64,000 bases of DNA, taken from the NCBI RefSeq assembly GCF_001429165.1, contig NZ_LMIR01000001.1, positions 6,342-70,341 on the forward strand. The letters run 5' to 3'. A program made the translations under genes and the position numbers. Source of the stretch: Agromyces sp. Root81. GTDB taxonomy: Bacteria; Actinomycetota; Actinomycetes; Actinomycetales; Microbacteriaceae. Positions 54,922 to 63,614 of the stretch are shown here, one piece after another (within the stretch, counting starts at the first letter, position 1; the number at the start of each line of letters is the position of its first letter). The notes under the pieces were generated by a model. The model saw only the letters and a program-made list of their open reading frames with translations. It made no database searches and was not told the DNA's origin.

Positions 54922-54927
54922 TATGAT
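54922..54927 (+). promoter_or_regulatory. -10 element of the LuxR-type regulator gene
   Basis: TATGAT at 54922-54927, a near-consensus -10, followed by six bases and the GTG at 54934. It supports that start and a leaderless transcript. Confidence 0.6.
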
Positions 54928-54933
54928 TCGACG

Positions 54934-57171
54934 GTGATCGTGGGGAATCCGAAGCTGATTGGGTCGCGACCCGATCTGCAGCAGCTCCTGCTCGAGGGCA
55001 AGGTCAGTGTTCCGGCACACGCCGGTGGCGGCGCGAGCCGGCGCGGACTCATCGAGGACGCGCGCGCGAGCGGCTCGCGCGTGGTGGGCATCACCGCGCC
55101 CGCTGGGTACGGCAAGTCCACCATGCTCGCTGAATGGGCGGCGAGCGAAGATCGGCCGGTGGCCTGGGCCTCGATCGACCGGCTCGATGACGACCCTGCT
55201 GTGCTTCTCTCGCTCCTGGCGACCGCCTGTTCGACGATCTCTCCGCACGCAGCGGAGGTCGTGCTCGAGATGCGCGGCGTCGGCGCGTCGACGCTCGGGC
55301 GCTCGGCACCACTCCTGGCAGAGGCGCTCAGGCGCACATCGACACCGTTCGTGCTGTTCGTCGACGACCTTCACCTGGCGGATTCGCTGAGCTGTCAGGA
55401 TGCGCTCGAGATCGTGCTGACTGGCGTGCCGGAAGGTTCTCAAGTCGTGCTGGCCAGTCGGCACGAGCAGCCGCATCTTGCCCGCTTGCGTGCGAACGGA
55501 GATGCGTACGACATCGGCACCGCCCAGCTCCGAGTGGGGGTCGAGGGGGCACGCCGCATCTTCGAGCGAGCGCACATCGAAGTCGGTGAGGAGCAGCTCG
55601 CCGCTGTGGTTGATCGGTGCGAGGGCTGGCCGACCGGAGTCTTCCTCTGCGCGCTGGTCGCGCGCTCGGGCGGCGAGGTTCTCGAGGTGACCGGCGACGA
55701 CCGGTTCGTCGCCGACTACCTCTATCGCGAGTGCCTCGCACAGCTCTCCGACGAGATGCGGCGATTCCTCCGCCAGACGGCGGTGCTCGAGCAGCTCTCC
55801 GGCGCGGTCTGCGACGCCGTGCTCGAATCGACGGATTCCGCCGCGCGCCTGCGAGAGCTCGAGTCGCTGAGTCTCTTCCTCATTCCCCTCGACCGGCGAC
55901 GCGGCTGGTACAGGTATCACGCGCTGTTCCGCGACTTTCTCCTCGCCGAGTTGCAGGTGGCCGAGGCGGCGGAGATCGTCGAACTGCACCTGCGAGCAGC
56001 GACCTGGTTCGAATCCAACGGGCTCCCCGCGCAGGCGATCGAGCACCTGCTTGCAGCGGGCGATCGCGATCGCTCCGTTCACCTCGTCGCGCGACTCGCG
56101 CTGCCGACCTACCAGTCCGGTCGGGTCTCCGTCGTCGAACGATGGATTGGCGAGCTCGGCGATGACGCTGTCGAAACCTACCCTCCGCTGGTCGTGATGG
56201 CCGCGTGGAAGGGGGTTCTGCTGGGCGAGACCGCGGAGGCCGACCGATGGATGCGGACGCTCGAGCGGATCGAATGGGATGATGCGTCGGCTGAGGATCG
56301 ACTGGCGTTGGACTCATCGCGCGCGATGCTCCGCGCGGTGATGTGCGCGGCCGGCCCCGAGCTGGCACTGGAGGATGCCGCGTTCGCGGTGGCGAACGAG
56401 CCGTCGTGGGGGCCGTGGCGCGCTCTGGCACTGCAACTGTACGGGTCGATATGCCGGCTCGTGGGGGATGACGATTCCGCCCGCCGCGCCTTCGTCGAAG
56501 CATGCGCGACGGCACCGAAGATGGGCAACACCGGTGCTCTTCTCGTGAGCGAGGCGGAGTTGGCGATCCTCGCGATCGAGGCCGGCCATTGGCGTGCCGC
56601 AGAGGAGCACGCCGACCTGGCGCTGGAAGCCATCGACGCCAGTCACATGGAGGGCTACTCCACTGCTGCGATGGCCCTCGCGGTCGCCGCACGGATCGCG
56701 ATCCACCTCGGCGAGAGCGCCCGGGCGGAACGATACCTGGCGCGCGCGATGCGGGCGCGAGTCCAATGCACCTTCGTGCTTCCGTTCGTCTCGCTCAAGG
56801 TTCGTCTGCAACTCGCCAGGGCATTCGTCGAGATCGGCGACCACGTGACCGCGATGCACCTGATGCGCGAGATGCAGGAACTGCTCCACCGGCGTCCGAA
56901 CCTCGGGCTCCTCCGTGAGGAGACCGAGGCATTGCAGCGGCGGATCGAGCGCATGTCGGGCTGGAGCGGCGCGATACCGCTCACCCCGGCCGAACTCCGG
57001 TTGCTGCCCTATCTGCAGACGCACCTCACGATCGGTGAGATCGGGGCCCGGCTGTTCATCTCGAGGAACACGGTCAGCTCCGAGGTCGGGTCGATCTATC
57101 GGAAGCTCAACGTCACCGCGCGCAGCGCGGCCGTGGAGCGAGCGATCGCCGTCGGGCTCCTCGGGGAATGA
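54934..57171 (+). CDS. LuxR-type regulator with AAA/MalT-like ATPase (LAL type)
   Basis: A 745-residue transcriptional activator of MalT/LAL architecture. Walker A APAGYGKST is near residue 53 and Walker B FVLFVDDLH near residue 140. An ATPase-linked winged domain and a long helical, TPR-like sensor region (about 350-650) follow. A C-terminal LuxR HTH completes it (LTPAELRLLPYLQTHLTIGEI, ISRNTVSSEVGSIYRKLNV). The signal and targets are unknown; the neighbouring amino acid permease and the divergent stress-type genes are candidates. Confidence 0.88.
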   Translation: MIVGNPKLIGSRPDLQQLLLEGKVSVPAHAGGGASRRGLIEDARASGSRVVGITAPAGYGKSTMLAEWAASEDRPVAWASIDRLDDDPAVLLSLLATACSTISPHAAEVVLEMRGVGASTLGRSAPLLAEALRRTSTPFVLFVDDLHLADSLSCQDALEIVLTGVPEGSQVVLASRHEQPHLARLRANGDAYDIGTAQLRVGVEGARRIFERAHIEVGEEQLAAVVDRCEGWPTGVFLCALVARSGGEVLEVTGDDRFVADYLYRECLAQLSDEMRRFLRQTAVLEQLSGAVCDAVLESTDSAARLRELESLSLFLIPLDRRRGWYRYHALFRDFLLAELQVAEAAEIVELHLRAATWFESNGLPAQAIEHLLAAGDRDRSVHLVARLALPTYQSGRVSVVERWIGELGDDAVETYPPLVVMAAWKGVLLGETAEADRWMRTLERIEWDDASAEDRLALDSSRAMLRAVMCAAGPELALEDAAFAVANEPSWGPWRALALQLYGSICRLVGDDDSARRAFVEACATAPKMGNTGALLVSEAELAILAIEAGHWRAAEEHADLALEAIDASHMEGYSTAAMALAVAARIAIHLGESARAERYLARAMRARVQCTFVLPFVSLKVRLQLARAFVEIGDHVTAMHLMREMQELLHRRPNLGLLREETEALQRRIERMSGWSGAIPLTPAELRLLPYLQTHLTIGEIGARLFISRNTVSSEVGSIYRKLNVTARSAAVERAIAVGLLGE

Positions 57172-57192
57172 TCCCCGCGTGAGCCGCGGGGA
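57172..57192. terminator. Terminator between convergent genes
   Basis: TCCCCGCG and CGCGGGGA (57172-57179, 57185-57192) around a five-base loop, starting right after the regulator stop and just before the end of the minus-strand gene. Confidence 0.65.
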
Positions 57193-57198
57193 GAACGG

Positions 57199-57525
57199 CT
57201 AGCGGGAGTCATCCGACAGCAGGTCGATGTCGTACCCGAGTGCCACGGCGACCTTCGGAGCAGCCGACACGGCTCGCGGCATCCCGATGATCGGAACGAT
57301 GACGGCGAGGACGTCGATGATCTCGGTTTCGGACACACCCGCCGTGACCGCTGCGTCGACCTCGGCCCGGATCGACGGTGTCGGCGCTCCCACCGCGCAG
57401 AGCGCGCTGATCCGGACGAGAGCGACGAGACGGCGGTCGAGTGCGTCGCTGGACACGGCAGCCGGATCTCGGCACAGGCCGTCGGCGTTGACGATGAACC
57501 GACGCAAGCGCTCAGTGTCGTCCAC
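57199..57525 (-). CDS. Carboxymuconolactone decarboxylase-like protein
   Basis: A 108-residue, all-helical protein of the CMD/AhpD-like fold (DRRLVALVRISALCAVGAP, EVDAAVTAGVSETEIIDVLAVIVPIIGMPR). The AhpD CxxC pair is absent, so peroxide reduction by thiols is unlikely. Members without the pair are often unassigned. GGAGGAGG precedes the GTG. Confidence 0.78.
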   Translation of the reverse strand: MDDTERLRRFIVNADGLCRDPAAVSSDALDRRLVALVRISALCAVGAPTPSIRAEVDAAVTAGVSETEIIDVLAVIVPIIGMPRAVSAAPKVAVALGYDIDLLSDDSR

Positions 57526-57816
57526 GATGCCCTCCTCCGTGCGCGGTGCCGACTATTGCTGGTCCATAGAAGCGCTGAACCCCGCCGGCGCGCCATGCGG
57601 ATCGCATGAACGCTCTTCCGCCCTGTTGCGAACGGCGCCGCTCGGGCGTTGAAGTTCACACAGAACGCATTACGCCGGCGCGAGCGGAAACCGGCACTGT
57701 GGGTGGAGACCTGCCGGCGTCGTGTCAGCTCTCAGCGGGATCGAGAGACATCGACCCGACTCGGTCGGTTCCGGGGCCTGCGCCGGAAGCGCAACTCAAC
57801 GACAGAAGGGTTTGCA

Positions 57817-58275
57817 ATGACTGAATCGTCACTCGATGAACTGGGACCGGTGGACTTCGTGATCATCGAGTTCCCTGCCGGCCAGTCGAGTTTCTCGGGG
57901 GAGATCGCCGAGGAGTTGGTCAGGCTCGTGGACGCCGGCACCATCCGGCTGATCGACATCCTGATTCTTCGAAAGACCGACGATGGCGCCGTCGAGGCGC
58001 TGGAGCTCGAGGACGCCGAAGACCTCGGACCCCTGGCGCGTCTCGAGGCGGAGCTCGCCGAGCTGCTCGCCGAAGAGGACATCGAGAACCTCGCTGCCGC
58101 CATGGATCCAGGCAGCGTTGCCGGCGTCGTCGTCTACGAGAACGTGTGGGCGGCTCCGTTCGCGTCAGCGGCACGCCGAGCAGGTGGCCGGCTCATCGCA
58201 GACGGCCGCATCCCCATGCAGGACATCATCGCCTCGCTCGAGGCGGATGTCGAACCCGAGAAGGTTGGAGAGTGA
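57817..58275 (+). CDS. DUF6325-like protein
   Basis: A 152-residue acidic soluble protein: ELGPVDFVIIEFPAGQSSFSGEIAEEL at the N-terminus, then RLIDILILRKTDDGAVEALE, Glu-rich helices, and VYENVWAAPFASAARRAGGRLIADGRIP. It fits the small DUF1269/DUF6325-type family of unknown function often induced by stress. AGAAGGG precedes the ATG. It is followed two bases later by the small basic protein gene. Confidence 0.75.
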   Translation: MTESSLDELGPVDFVIIEFPAGQSSFSGEIAEELVRLVDAGTIRLIDILILRKTDDGAVEALELEDAEDLGPLARLEAELAELLAEEDIENLAAAMDPGSVAGVVVYENVWAAPFASAARRAGGRLIADGRIPMQDIIASLEADVEPEKVGE

Positions 58276-58276
58276 C

Positions 58277-58435
58277 ATGCTGAGACCAGCACGCATCGGA
58301 CGAGTCGGAGTCGTGAGAGCGCCCGTGGCGAAGGCGGCTGTCGTCGGCGCCGCGGTCACACCGGGGCGAGCGCCGGTCGCCCGTACCGCAGTCGTCGCCG
58401 CAGCGGTGACGCCCGGTCGTCGTCGCCGGATCTGA
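58277..58435 (+). CDS. 52-residue basic Ala/Val-rich protein with internal duplication
   Basis: A short, strongly basic protein that contains the segment AVVGAAVTPGR and, 17 residues later, AVVAAAVTPGR. It starts one base after the DUF6325-like stop with GGAG before the ATG, a pairing seen in other actinobacteria. The hydrophobic duplicated segments could be short membrane-interacting helices. Function unknown. Confidence 0.6.
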   Translation: MLRPARIGRVGVVRAPVAKAAVVGAAVTPGRAPVARTAVVAAAVTPGRRRRI

Positions 58436-58486
58436 TGCCATCGACGAGGTCAGGACGCCGTCACGCCTGACGCGGCTCATGACGGA

Positions 58487-58518
58487 AAGCGGGTGCCCGA
58501 CATGTCGGGCACCCGCTT
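58487..58518. terminator. Strong bidirectional terminator
   Basis: A perfect 16-base-arm palindrome (58487-58502 with 58503-58518), followed by TCT on the plus strand. It separates the DUF6325 pair from the convergent DUF1254 gene. Confidence 0.8.
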
Positions 58519-58560
58519 CTCGTGGTCGCGGCATCCGTCAACGGGGCCGCGGGTTCGTCG

Positions 58561-60006
58561 TCACCCCTGCTGGCGGATGATCTCCGGCAGCTGCCACGTC
58601 ATCTCGAACCACGGCTCGAGCGGACCGTAGAGGCGCAGCACCGGCCACCAGGACTTGCCCGGGAGCGTCGGGATCCAGTTGGACTCCTTGCCCTCGGGAG
58701 CGGTCGGGGCGAACCACAGCACATACGAGCCGTCGGCTTCGGCCTGGAGGCTCTCGGAGAGGCTCGACAACGCGGGGTAGAGTGCCGACTGCAGCAGCGA
58801 ACGGGTCTGCGTGTCGTAGACGTCGATCGACCAGAAGTTCTTCGCCGGAGGGTTCGCGGGAATCCGCAGCGAGTAAGTTTCGGCCCCGTCGAGGAGGGCG
58901 CCATCGGCGTCCTCGGCCGTGTAAATGTAGGCGGACCCGGCCCCGACCTGCGCGTGCGCCATCGCCGGGGTGATCACCGTCGCCGCGTAGTGGAACAGCG
59001 TGCGCGCATCGAGGTTGCGTGCGCCGTCGCTCAGGAACTCGTAGCTGCCCCCGACGAACGGGTTCTTCCACGACGACCCCTCCCAGCGGAAGGTCTCGGG
59101 GTCGCGAGGCGTGTAGAGGATGGCGCGTGACATCCCCGCGGCGATGCGAGCCGCTTCGTCGAGGATGCCGCGCAGACGCTCGTCGGGTGCGAACGGCGTG
59201 CCGTGCCGGATGCCGAGCGTCGCGAGGGTGCCCGCGCGCTCGGGGTCGAGTGCGGTGGTCGGCTCCTCGGCGACGAGCTGGGCGATCTCCTCGAAGAACG
59301 AGAAGTCGTTGGAGTGGACGGTGTTGAACTCCTGCTCGCCGACGTTCACGAACGTGTTCTCTGGTACGGCATCGACATCACTGAGCTTGTAGATGCGGGA
59401 CTGCTTGATCGCCGGCACGCCGCCCAGGGCGCGAATCACGACGAAGTTCGTGAACGTCGGGCTCTCGTAGGTGTAGTAGCCGTCGGGCCGTTCGCCGTCG
59501 TAGCCCGGCGGGAGGAAGAGGTACTTGCCGCCGGCGCCCTTGTCGGGGCCCGCGATGCCCATATCGGTGACGTAGCGGAACCAGAAGTCGTCGACGACGC
59601 AGAGCGACTGGGGCGGCACCTCGATGACGGTGGGCCCCCACGCCTTCAGGTCGAGGAACGTGATGCCATACGTCGTCTCGGTGTTCGGTGTGAGGAAGAT
59701 GGGGGTGGAGGTGCATCGCGGATCGGTGTACCCGATCTTGTCGGGCGAATCGACACCAGCGGCGCGCAGGCCGCGCCGCATGGCGACGAGTGACGCACCG
59801 GGCACCGTGTTCAGGAACGCAGTGATGCCGCGAACGAGGTCGAGACCGTCGAAGATCGACTGGACCGAATCGGGCTTGGGCACCCCGTCGAAGAACTCGA
59901 GGTCTCCGAACGGCGTCGACATCCGGTCGGGAGTCGAGACATGTGTCACCTCCTCCGCGAGTTGCTCCTTCGTCAGTCCCACCACGGTCGTGCCTTCGAT
60001 CGCCAT
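58561..60006 (-). CDS. DUF1254/DUF1214 domain protein
   Basis: A 481-residue protein. The N-terminal DUF1254 part includes RCTSTPIFLTPNTETTYGITFLDLK (cited TPIFLTPNTETTYGITFLDL) and WFRYVTDMGIAGPDKGAGGKYL. The C-terminal DUF1214 part includes NPPAKNFWSIDVYDTQTRSLL and ESNWIPTLPGKSWWPVLRLYGP. Both domains are typical of proteins of unknown function in actinobacteria and proteobacteria. No signal peptide is visible. The ATG at 60006 has GAGGGG six bases upstream. Confidence 0.88.
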   Translation of the reverse strand: MAIEGTTVVGLTKEQLAEEVTHVSTPDRMSTPFGDLEFFDGVPKPDSVQSIFDGLDLVRGITAFLNTVPGASLVAMRRGLRAAGVDSPDKIGYTDPRCTSTPIFLTPNTETTYGITFLDLKAWGPTVIEVPPQSLCVVDDFWFRYVTDMGIAGPDKGAGGKYLFLPPGYDGERPDGYYTYESPTFTNFVVIRALGGVPAIKQSRIYKLSDVDAVPENTFVNVGEQEFNTVHSNDFSFFEEIAQLVAEEPTTALDPERAGTLATLGIRHGTPFAPDERLRGILDEAARIAAGMSRAILYTPRDPETFRWEGSSWKNPFVGGSYEFLSDGARNLDARTLFHYAATVITPAMAHAQVGAGSAYIYTAEDADGALLDGAETYSLRIPANPPAKNFWSIDVYDTQTRSLLQSALYPALSSLSESLQAEADGSYVLWFAPTAPEGKESNWIPTLPGKSWWPVLRLYGPLEPWFEMTWQLPEIIRQQG

Positions 60007-60141
60007 GTTCATCCCCTCATCGGTCGATACCCTCGCGATTGTGGCAGAGGAGGGCGGCGACACCATCACGCAGATCGCGCGAGTCTCGGGCGCGATACGC
60101 GTCTCGACGCGCCGCACTGCTCGAGGCGGCACACCGGCACG

Positions 60142-61842
60142 TCACTCGTCGGCTTGCCCGCCGACCCGGTCGAGCGCGTTCGCGTACACGGTTCGGAGCG
60201 TGTCGCCCTGCCACTCGGTGCCACGATGCACGGCCGCTTCGCCGATGATCGCCGTCAGCCCGCCTGCCGTGAGGTTCGAGCGAACCCGATCGCTCGTCAC
60301 GATGACCTCGAGCCGCGAACCGGCCTGATCGAGTTCGGTCGCGTATCGCCGGAGCACCTCGACGTGCGACAGCCCGATCTGGTCGATGCCTCGGAGGCGG
60401 AGGATCACGACCGAACCGCGGGTCGCGGCATCGACACGGGGGAGTTGCGCCTCCAGGTTCGGTGCGTTCGCGAAGAACAAGCTGCCGTACGGCTGCACGA
60501 CCACGACCTCATGCGCCCCGACCGTCGCCGCAGGTGAGGACTCGCGCCGACGACCGTCGTCTTCGAAGTGGATCTGACGAAGACGCAGCTGATTCGACTG
60601 CTCGGCGACGAAGAGGATGATTCCGAGCCCGACGCCGACGAGCACCGCGAACTGCAGCGGCACGATGAGCGTCAGGAGGAACGTCACCCCCATCACGGTG
60701 ATCTGGAGCACGCCCGTGTTGGCGACCGACTGGATCTGCGCGGGCTTGATGGTGCCGATGCCGATGACGATCAGCAGCGCGGCGAGCGACGGCATGGCCA
60801 CCTGCGAGACGATGCCCGAGGCGAAGAGCACCGTGATCGCCATGACGGAGGACGCCATGATCAGGCCGAGCCTCGTACGGGCTCCCGCGGCGACGTACAG
60901 GGCCGAGGCGGACATCGATCCGCCCACCGGCATGCCCTGGAAGAGTCCGGAGACCAGGTTTCCGACGCCCTGGCCCACGAAGTCGCGGTTGGTGTCTGCC
61001 GGGCGCCCGTCGGTGTTCGGCACGCCGGCGGAGACCGCCGCGCCCTGCACGATGCCGACGAACGCGAGCGACATCGCAGGAATGATGAGGAACCAGACGT
61101 CCTCGAGTACGGGAAGCGTCGGCATGGGGAGGGCGGCGGGGATCTCCGCAATGTCCGCGACCACGGCGACATCGAAGCCGCTGCCGTTCATCAGCCAGGC
61201 GACGACGGAGCCCACCGCGACAGCCACCACGAGCCCCAGGGAGCGCAGTGGGGTGCGAGTCAGGAGCGGGATGAGCACCATGGTGAGCACCCCGACGATG
61301 AGCGTCGGGATGTCGAAACGGGAAACATGCAGCACCAGGTCGATCGCGCGGGTCAGCCGATTCGCGCCGTATCCCTCCGCCCCGGTGAGGTCTCCGAGCT
61401 GGCCGAGCACGATGTTGACGCCGACCGCGGTCACGAATCCGGTCATGACCGCCGTCGGCACGAAGCGCAGCAGGCGGCCACCGCCCAGCAGTCCCGCGAG
61501 GAGCATGACGACGCCGGTCAGCATCGCGAGCGTGAAGAGCGCACGTTCAGGATCGGGGCGCGACGCCAGATCGGTGTCGTTGACGATCAGCGCCATCGCG
61601 CCGGTCGCCTGCACAGCCATGAACGAACTGCTGGTGAAGAACGCGGCGCCGGCCATGCCGAAGAGGTACGCATAGAGCCCTGCGACCGGGTTCACGCCCG
61701 CGAGCAACCCGCTGGCGAGCCCGTCGGGCACGCTTTCGACGCCGAGCACGAGCCCGGCGAGTGCATCCTTCCGGAGTGAACCTCGGCGCAGCAGCCGGCG
61801 GATGCCGCGTGGACGCGGGCCGGGCGATTCAGCGTTGTTCAT
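60142..61842 (-). CDS. SulP family anion transporter with STAS domain
   Basis: A 566-residue transporter. About ten to twelve membrane helices (residues 25-420) with the SulP hallmark GLLAGVNPVAGLYAYLFGM near residue 43 and VGQGVGNLVSGLFQGMPVGGS near residue 285. A C-terminal STAS domain runs from about 440 (VVVVQPYGSLFFANAPNLEA, VVILRLRGIDQIGLSHVEVL). It could carry sulfate, bicarbonate or another anion; the sequence does not say which. Transcribed with or independently of the DUF1254 gene (135-base gap). Confidence 0.9.
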   Translation of the reverse strand: MNNAESPGPRPRGIRRLLRRGSLRKDALAGLVLGVESVPDGLASGLLAGVNPVAGLYAYLFGMAGAAFFTSSSFMAVQATGAMALIVNDTDLASRPDPERALFTLAMLTGVVMLLAGLLGGGRLLRFVPTAVMTGFVTAVGVNIVLGQLGDLTGAEGYGANRLTRAIDLVLHVSRFDIPTLIVGVLTMVLIPLLTRTPLRSLGLVVAVAVGSVVAWLMNGSGFDVAVVADIAEIPAALPMPTLPVLEDVWFLIIPAMSLAFVGIVQGAAVSAGVPNTDGRPADTNRDFVGQGVGNLVSGLFQGMPVGGSMSASALYVAAGARTRLGLIMASSVMAITVLFASGIVSQVAMPSLAALLIVIGIGTIKPAQIQSVANTGVLQITVMGVTFLLTLIVPLQFAVLVGVGLGIILFVAEQSNQLRLRQIHFEDDGRRRESSPAATVGAHEVVVVQPYGSLFFANAPNLEAQLPRVDAATRGSVVILRLRGIDQIGLSHVEVLRRYATELDQAGSRLEVIVTSDRVRSNLTAGGLTAIIGEAAVHRGTEWQGDTLRTVYANALDRVGGQADE

Positions 61843-62032
61843 GGCAGATGGCAGGACTGCATCGAGGCTGTCTCTCGGGCGTACGACTCCGCACGTTGCT
61901 CCTCCCTCGGAACCGACGATCAGGAGAGGCTATCGGCAGAGTCGCCGACACGGGTCATGCGATCAGCACGATCATCGCGAGCGGCACGACGACCGTGAGC
62001 TACGGGGTTCGATCAGAAGCGACCGAGGGCGC

Positions 62033-63487
62033 TCAGGAGGGCGCGTGCGCGGGGGCCTCGAGCTGGGCGAGGAAGGCGTTGTGAACCGCCTGCGTCCCGT
62101 AGCCCGCAGAGTCCTTGACGCATTCCGGGCACCAGTGTCCGCCCGTCAGGATGAGTCGGGGGCTCGCCTCGAACTCGTGACCGAGGCCGCACCTCCAACC
62201 GAGTACCGTCGCGATGTCTCCCTTCGTGAACGCCTCCGAGAGGAGCCGGCCGCCGCGGAAGGCCGCTGCGCCCTGGAGATCCTCGATGGCCCACTCCGCA
62301 GGATCCCGCGACTCGTCATAGCCGTGATCCAGCAGGATCGGGACTCGACTCGGGTTGGGGGTTTCGAACGTCGACCAGCCTCCGATCGCCTTCCATTGCG
62401 CGAGGGAGCCGAAGAACGCATCGATCTCCGCTCGATTTCCCGATCGGATCGCCGCCATGGTGCCGCGAGGCTTGCGGGTGATCGGCTTCATCACGAAGTG
62501 CTTGACGAACCACCCCGGCGCCGTGCCCGCCTTGAGCGCGGATTCCGGCAGTTCCGTGATCGCGCGGGCGAGCGCGTCGTCGAAGGTGTCGCGGCGGAAC
62601 GGGACGAGCGCTTCGAGACGGTCGCTGTCGGTGTACCACTGGCCGTGGAAGTTCTTGAGGGCGAACCAGTTGCGGTCGTACCAACGGCGCGGGTCGGCGA
62701 CACCCATCGCCGCGAAGAGCTTCAACTGCAGCTCCCAGTTGGTGATGCGCCATCCGTCGCCGCCGCCGATGTTGTAGATGCCGCCCCACAGCTCGTCGGG
62801 GGCCTCGGGCTCGCAGATTCCCGCGAGCAGTCGCGCCGCGTCTTCCGCCGACACCCATTCCAGGACCCCGGCGAGCGGGGTGTGCGTCATGATCGGGTCC
62901 TGCACCTGCATGAGCCCCGCGTGGAAGATGCCGGTCTGACGCAGCCAGACCCACTTCGGGAGGCCGGAATCCACGAGCAGACGCTCGGCGATCACCTTGC
63001 TCTGCCCGTACTCGTCGAACCGCGAGACGCGCACGGGGTCGCCGATCCGTCCCCAGTGGTGCGGTGCGGGGCGATCGCCCGTCTCGGCGACCGAGCCGAT
63101 TCCGACCACGCCGATGCCGCCCGGGTCAGGTTGCGCCGCGACGGCGCGGACGATGTTGCGCATGCTGCCCACGTTGACCCGCTGGGCGAGCTCCGGTTGC
63201 TCATCGGCGAGGGGCGAGACGACGGCACCGACGTGCAGCACGTAGTCGGCACGGCTCACGCAGGACTCGACCACGTCGTAGTCCGTCAGGTCGCCGAACA
63301 CGACCTCGAGATTCTCCATGCCCTCGAACTCCTCGAGGGCCTGCCGGTCGCGTGGGGTGGGCAGGGCGAGGGCGATGACGGAGACGCGATCGGCCCGTCC
63401 GCGGAACTCGCGGAGGATCGCCCGGCCCCAGTTTCCGGTGGCTCCGGTCAGGAAGACACGGGTACGGCTGGGGGGAGTGACGGCCAT
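62033..63487 (-). CDS. Extended SDR NAD(P)-dependent oxidoreductase with extra C-terminal domain
   Basis: A 484-residue protein. N-terminal NAD-binding motif FLTGATGNWGRAILREF and the extended-SDR pattern VLHVGAVVSPLADEQPE and the YxxxK catalytic pair in DEYGQSKVIAE (about residue 160). The last 120 residues are an extra domain not usual in the family, ending HEFEASPRLILTGGHWCPECV, which looks like a small metal-binding tail (GHWCPEC). The ATG at 63487 is preceded by GAGG. Substrate unknown. Confidence 0.8.
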   Translation of the reverse strand: MAVTPPSRTRVFLTGATGNWGRAILREFRGRADRVSVIALALPTPRDRQALEEFEGMENLEVVFGDLTDYDVVESCVSRADYVLHVGAVVSPLADEQPELAQRVNVGSMRNIVRAVAAQPDPGGIGVVGIGSVAETGDRPAPHHWGRIGDPVRVSRFDEYGQSKVIAERLLVDSGLPKWVWLRQTGIFHAGLMQVQDPIMTHTPLAGVLEWVSAEDAARLLAGICEPEAPDELWGGIYNIGGGDGWRITNWELQLKLFAAMGVADPRRWYDRNWFALKNFHGQWYTDSDRLEALVPFRRDTFDDALARAITELPESALKAGTAPGWFVKHFVMKPITRKPRGTMAAIRSGNRAEIDAFFGSLAQWKAIGGWSTFETPNPSRVPILLDHGYDESRDPAEWAIEDLQGAAAFRGGRLLSEAFTKGDIATVLGWRCGLGHEFEASPRLILTGGHWCPECVKDSAGYGTQAVHNAFLAQLEAPAHAPS

Positions 63488-63614
63488 CGGGATCCTCGAT
63501 CATTCTGCCCGGTGCGGTCCAGGCGGACTCAGCCTAGCTTCGGCCTCGATCGCCTTCCCGGACTCCGCCCGGCGTCGTATCCTCGAACTCGTACAGAGGA
63601 GAGAGGGGCTTCCG

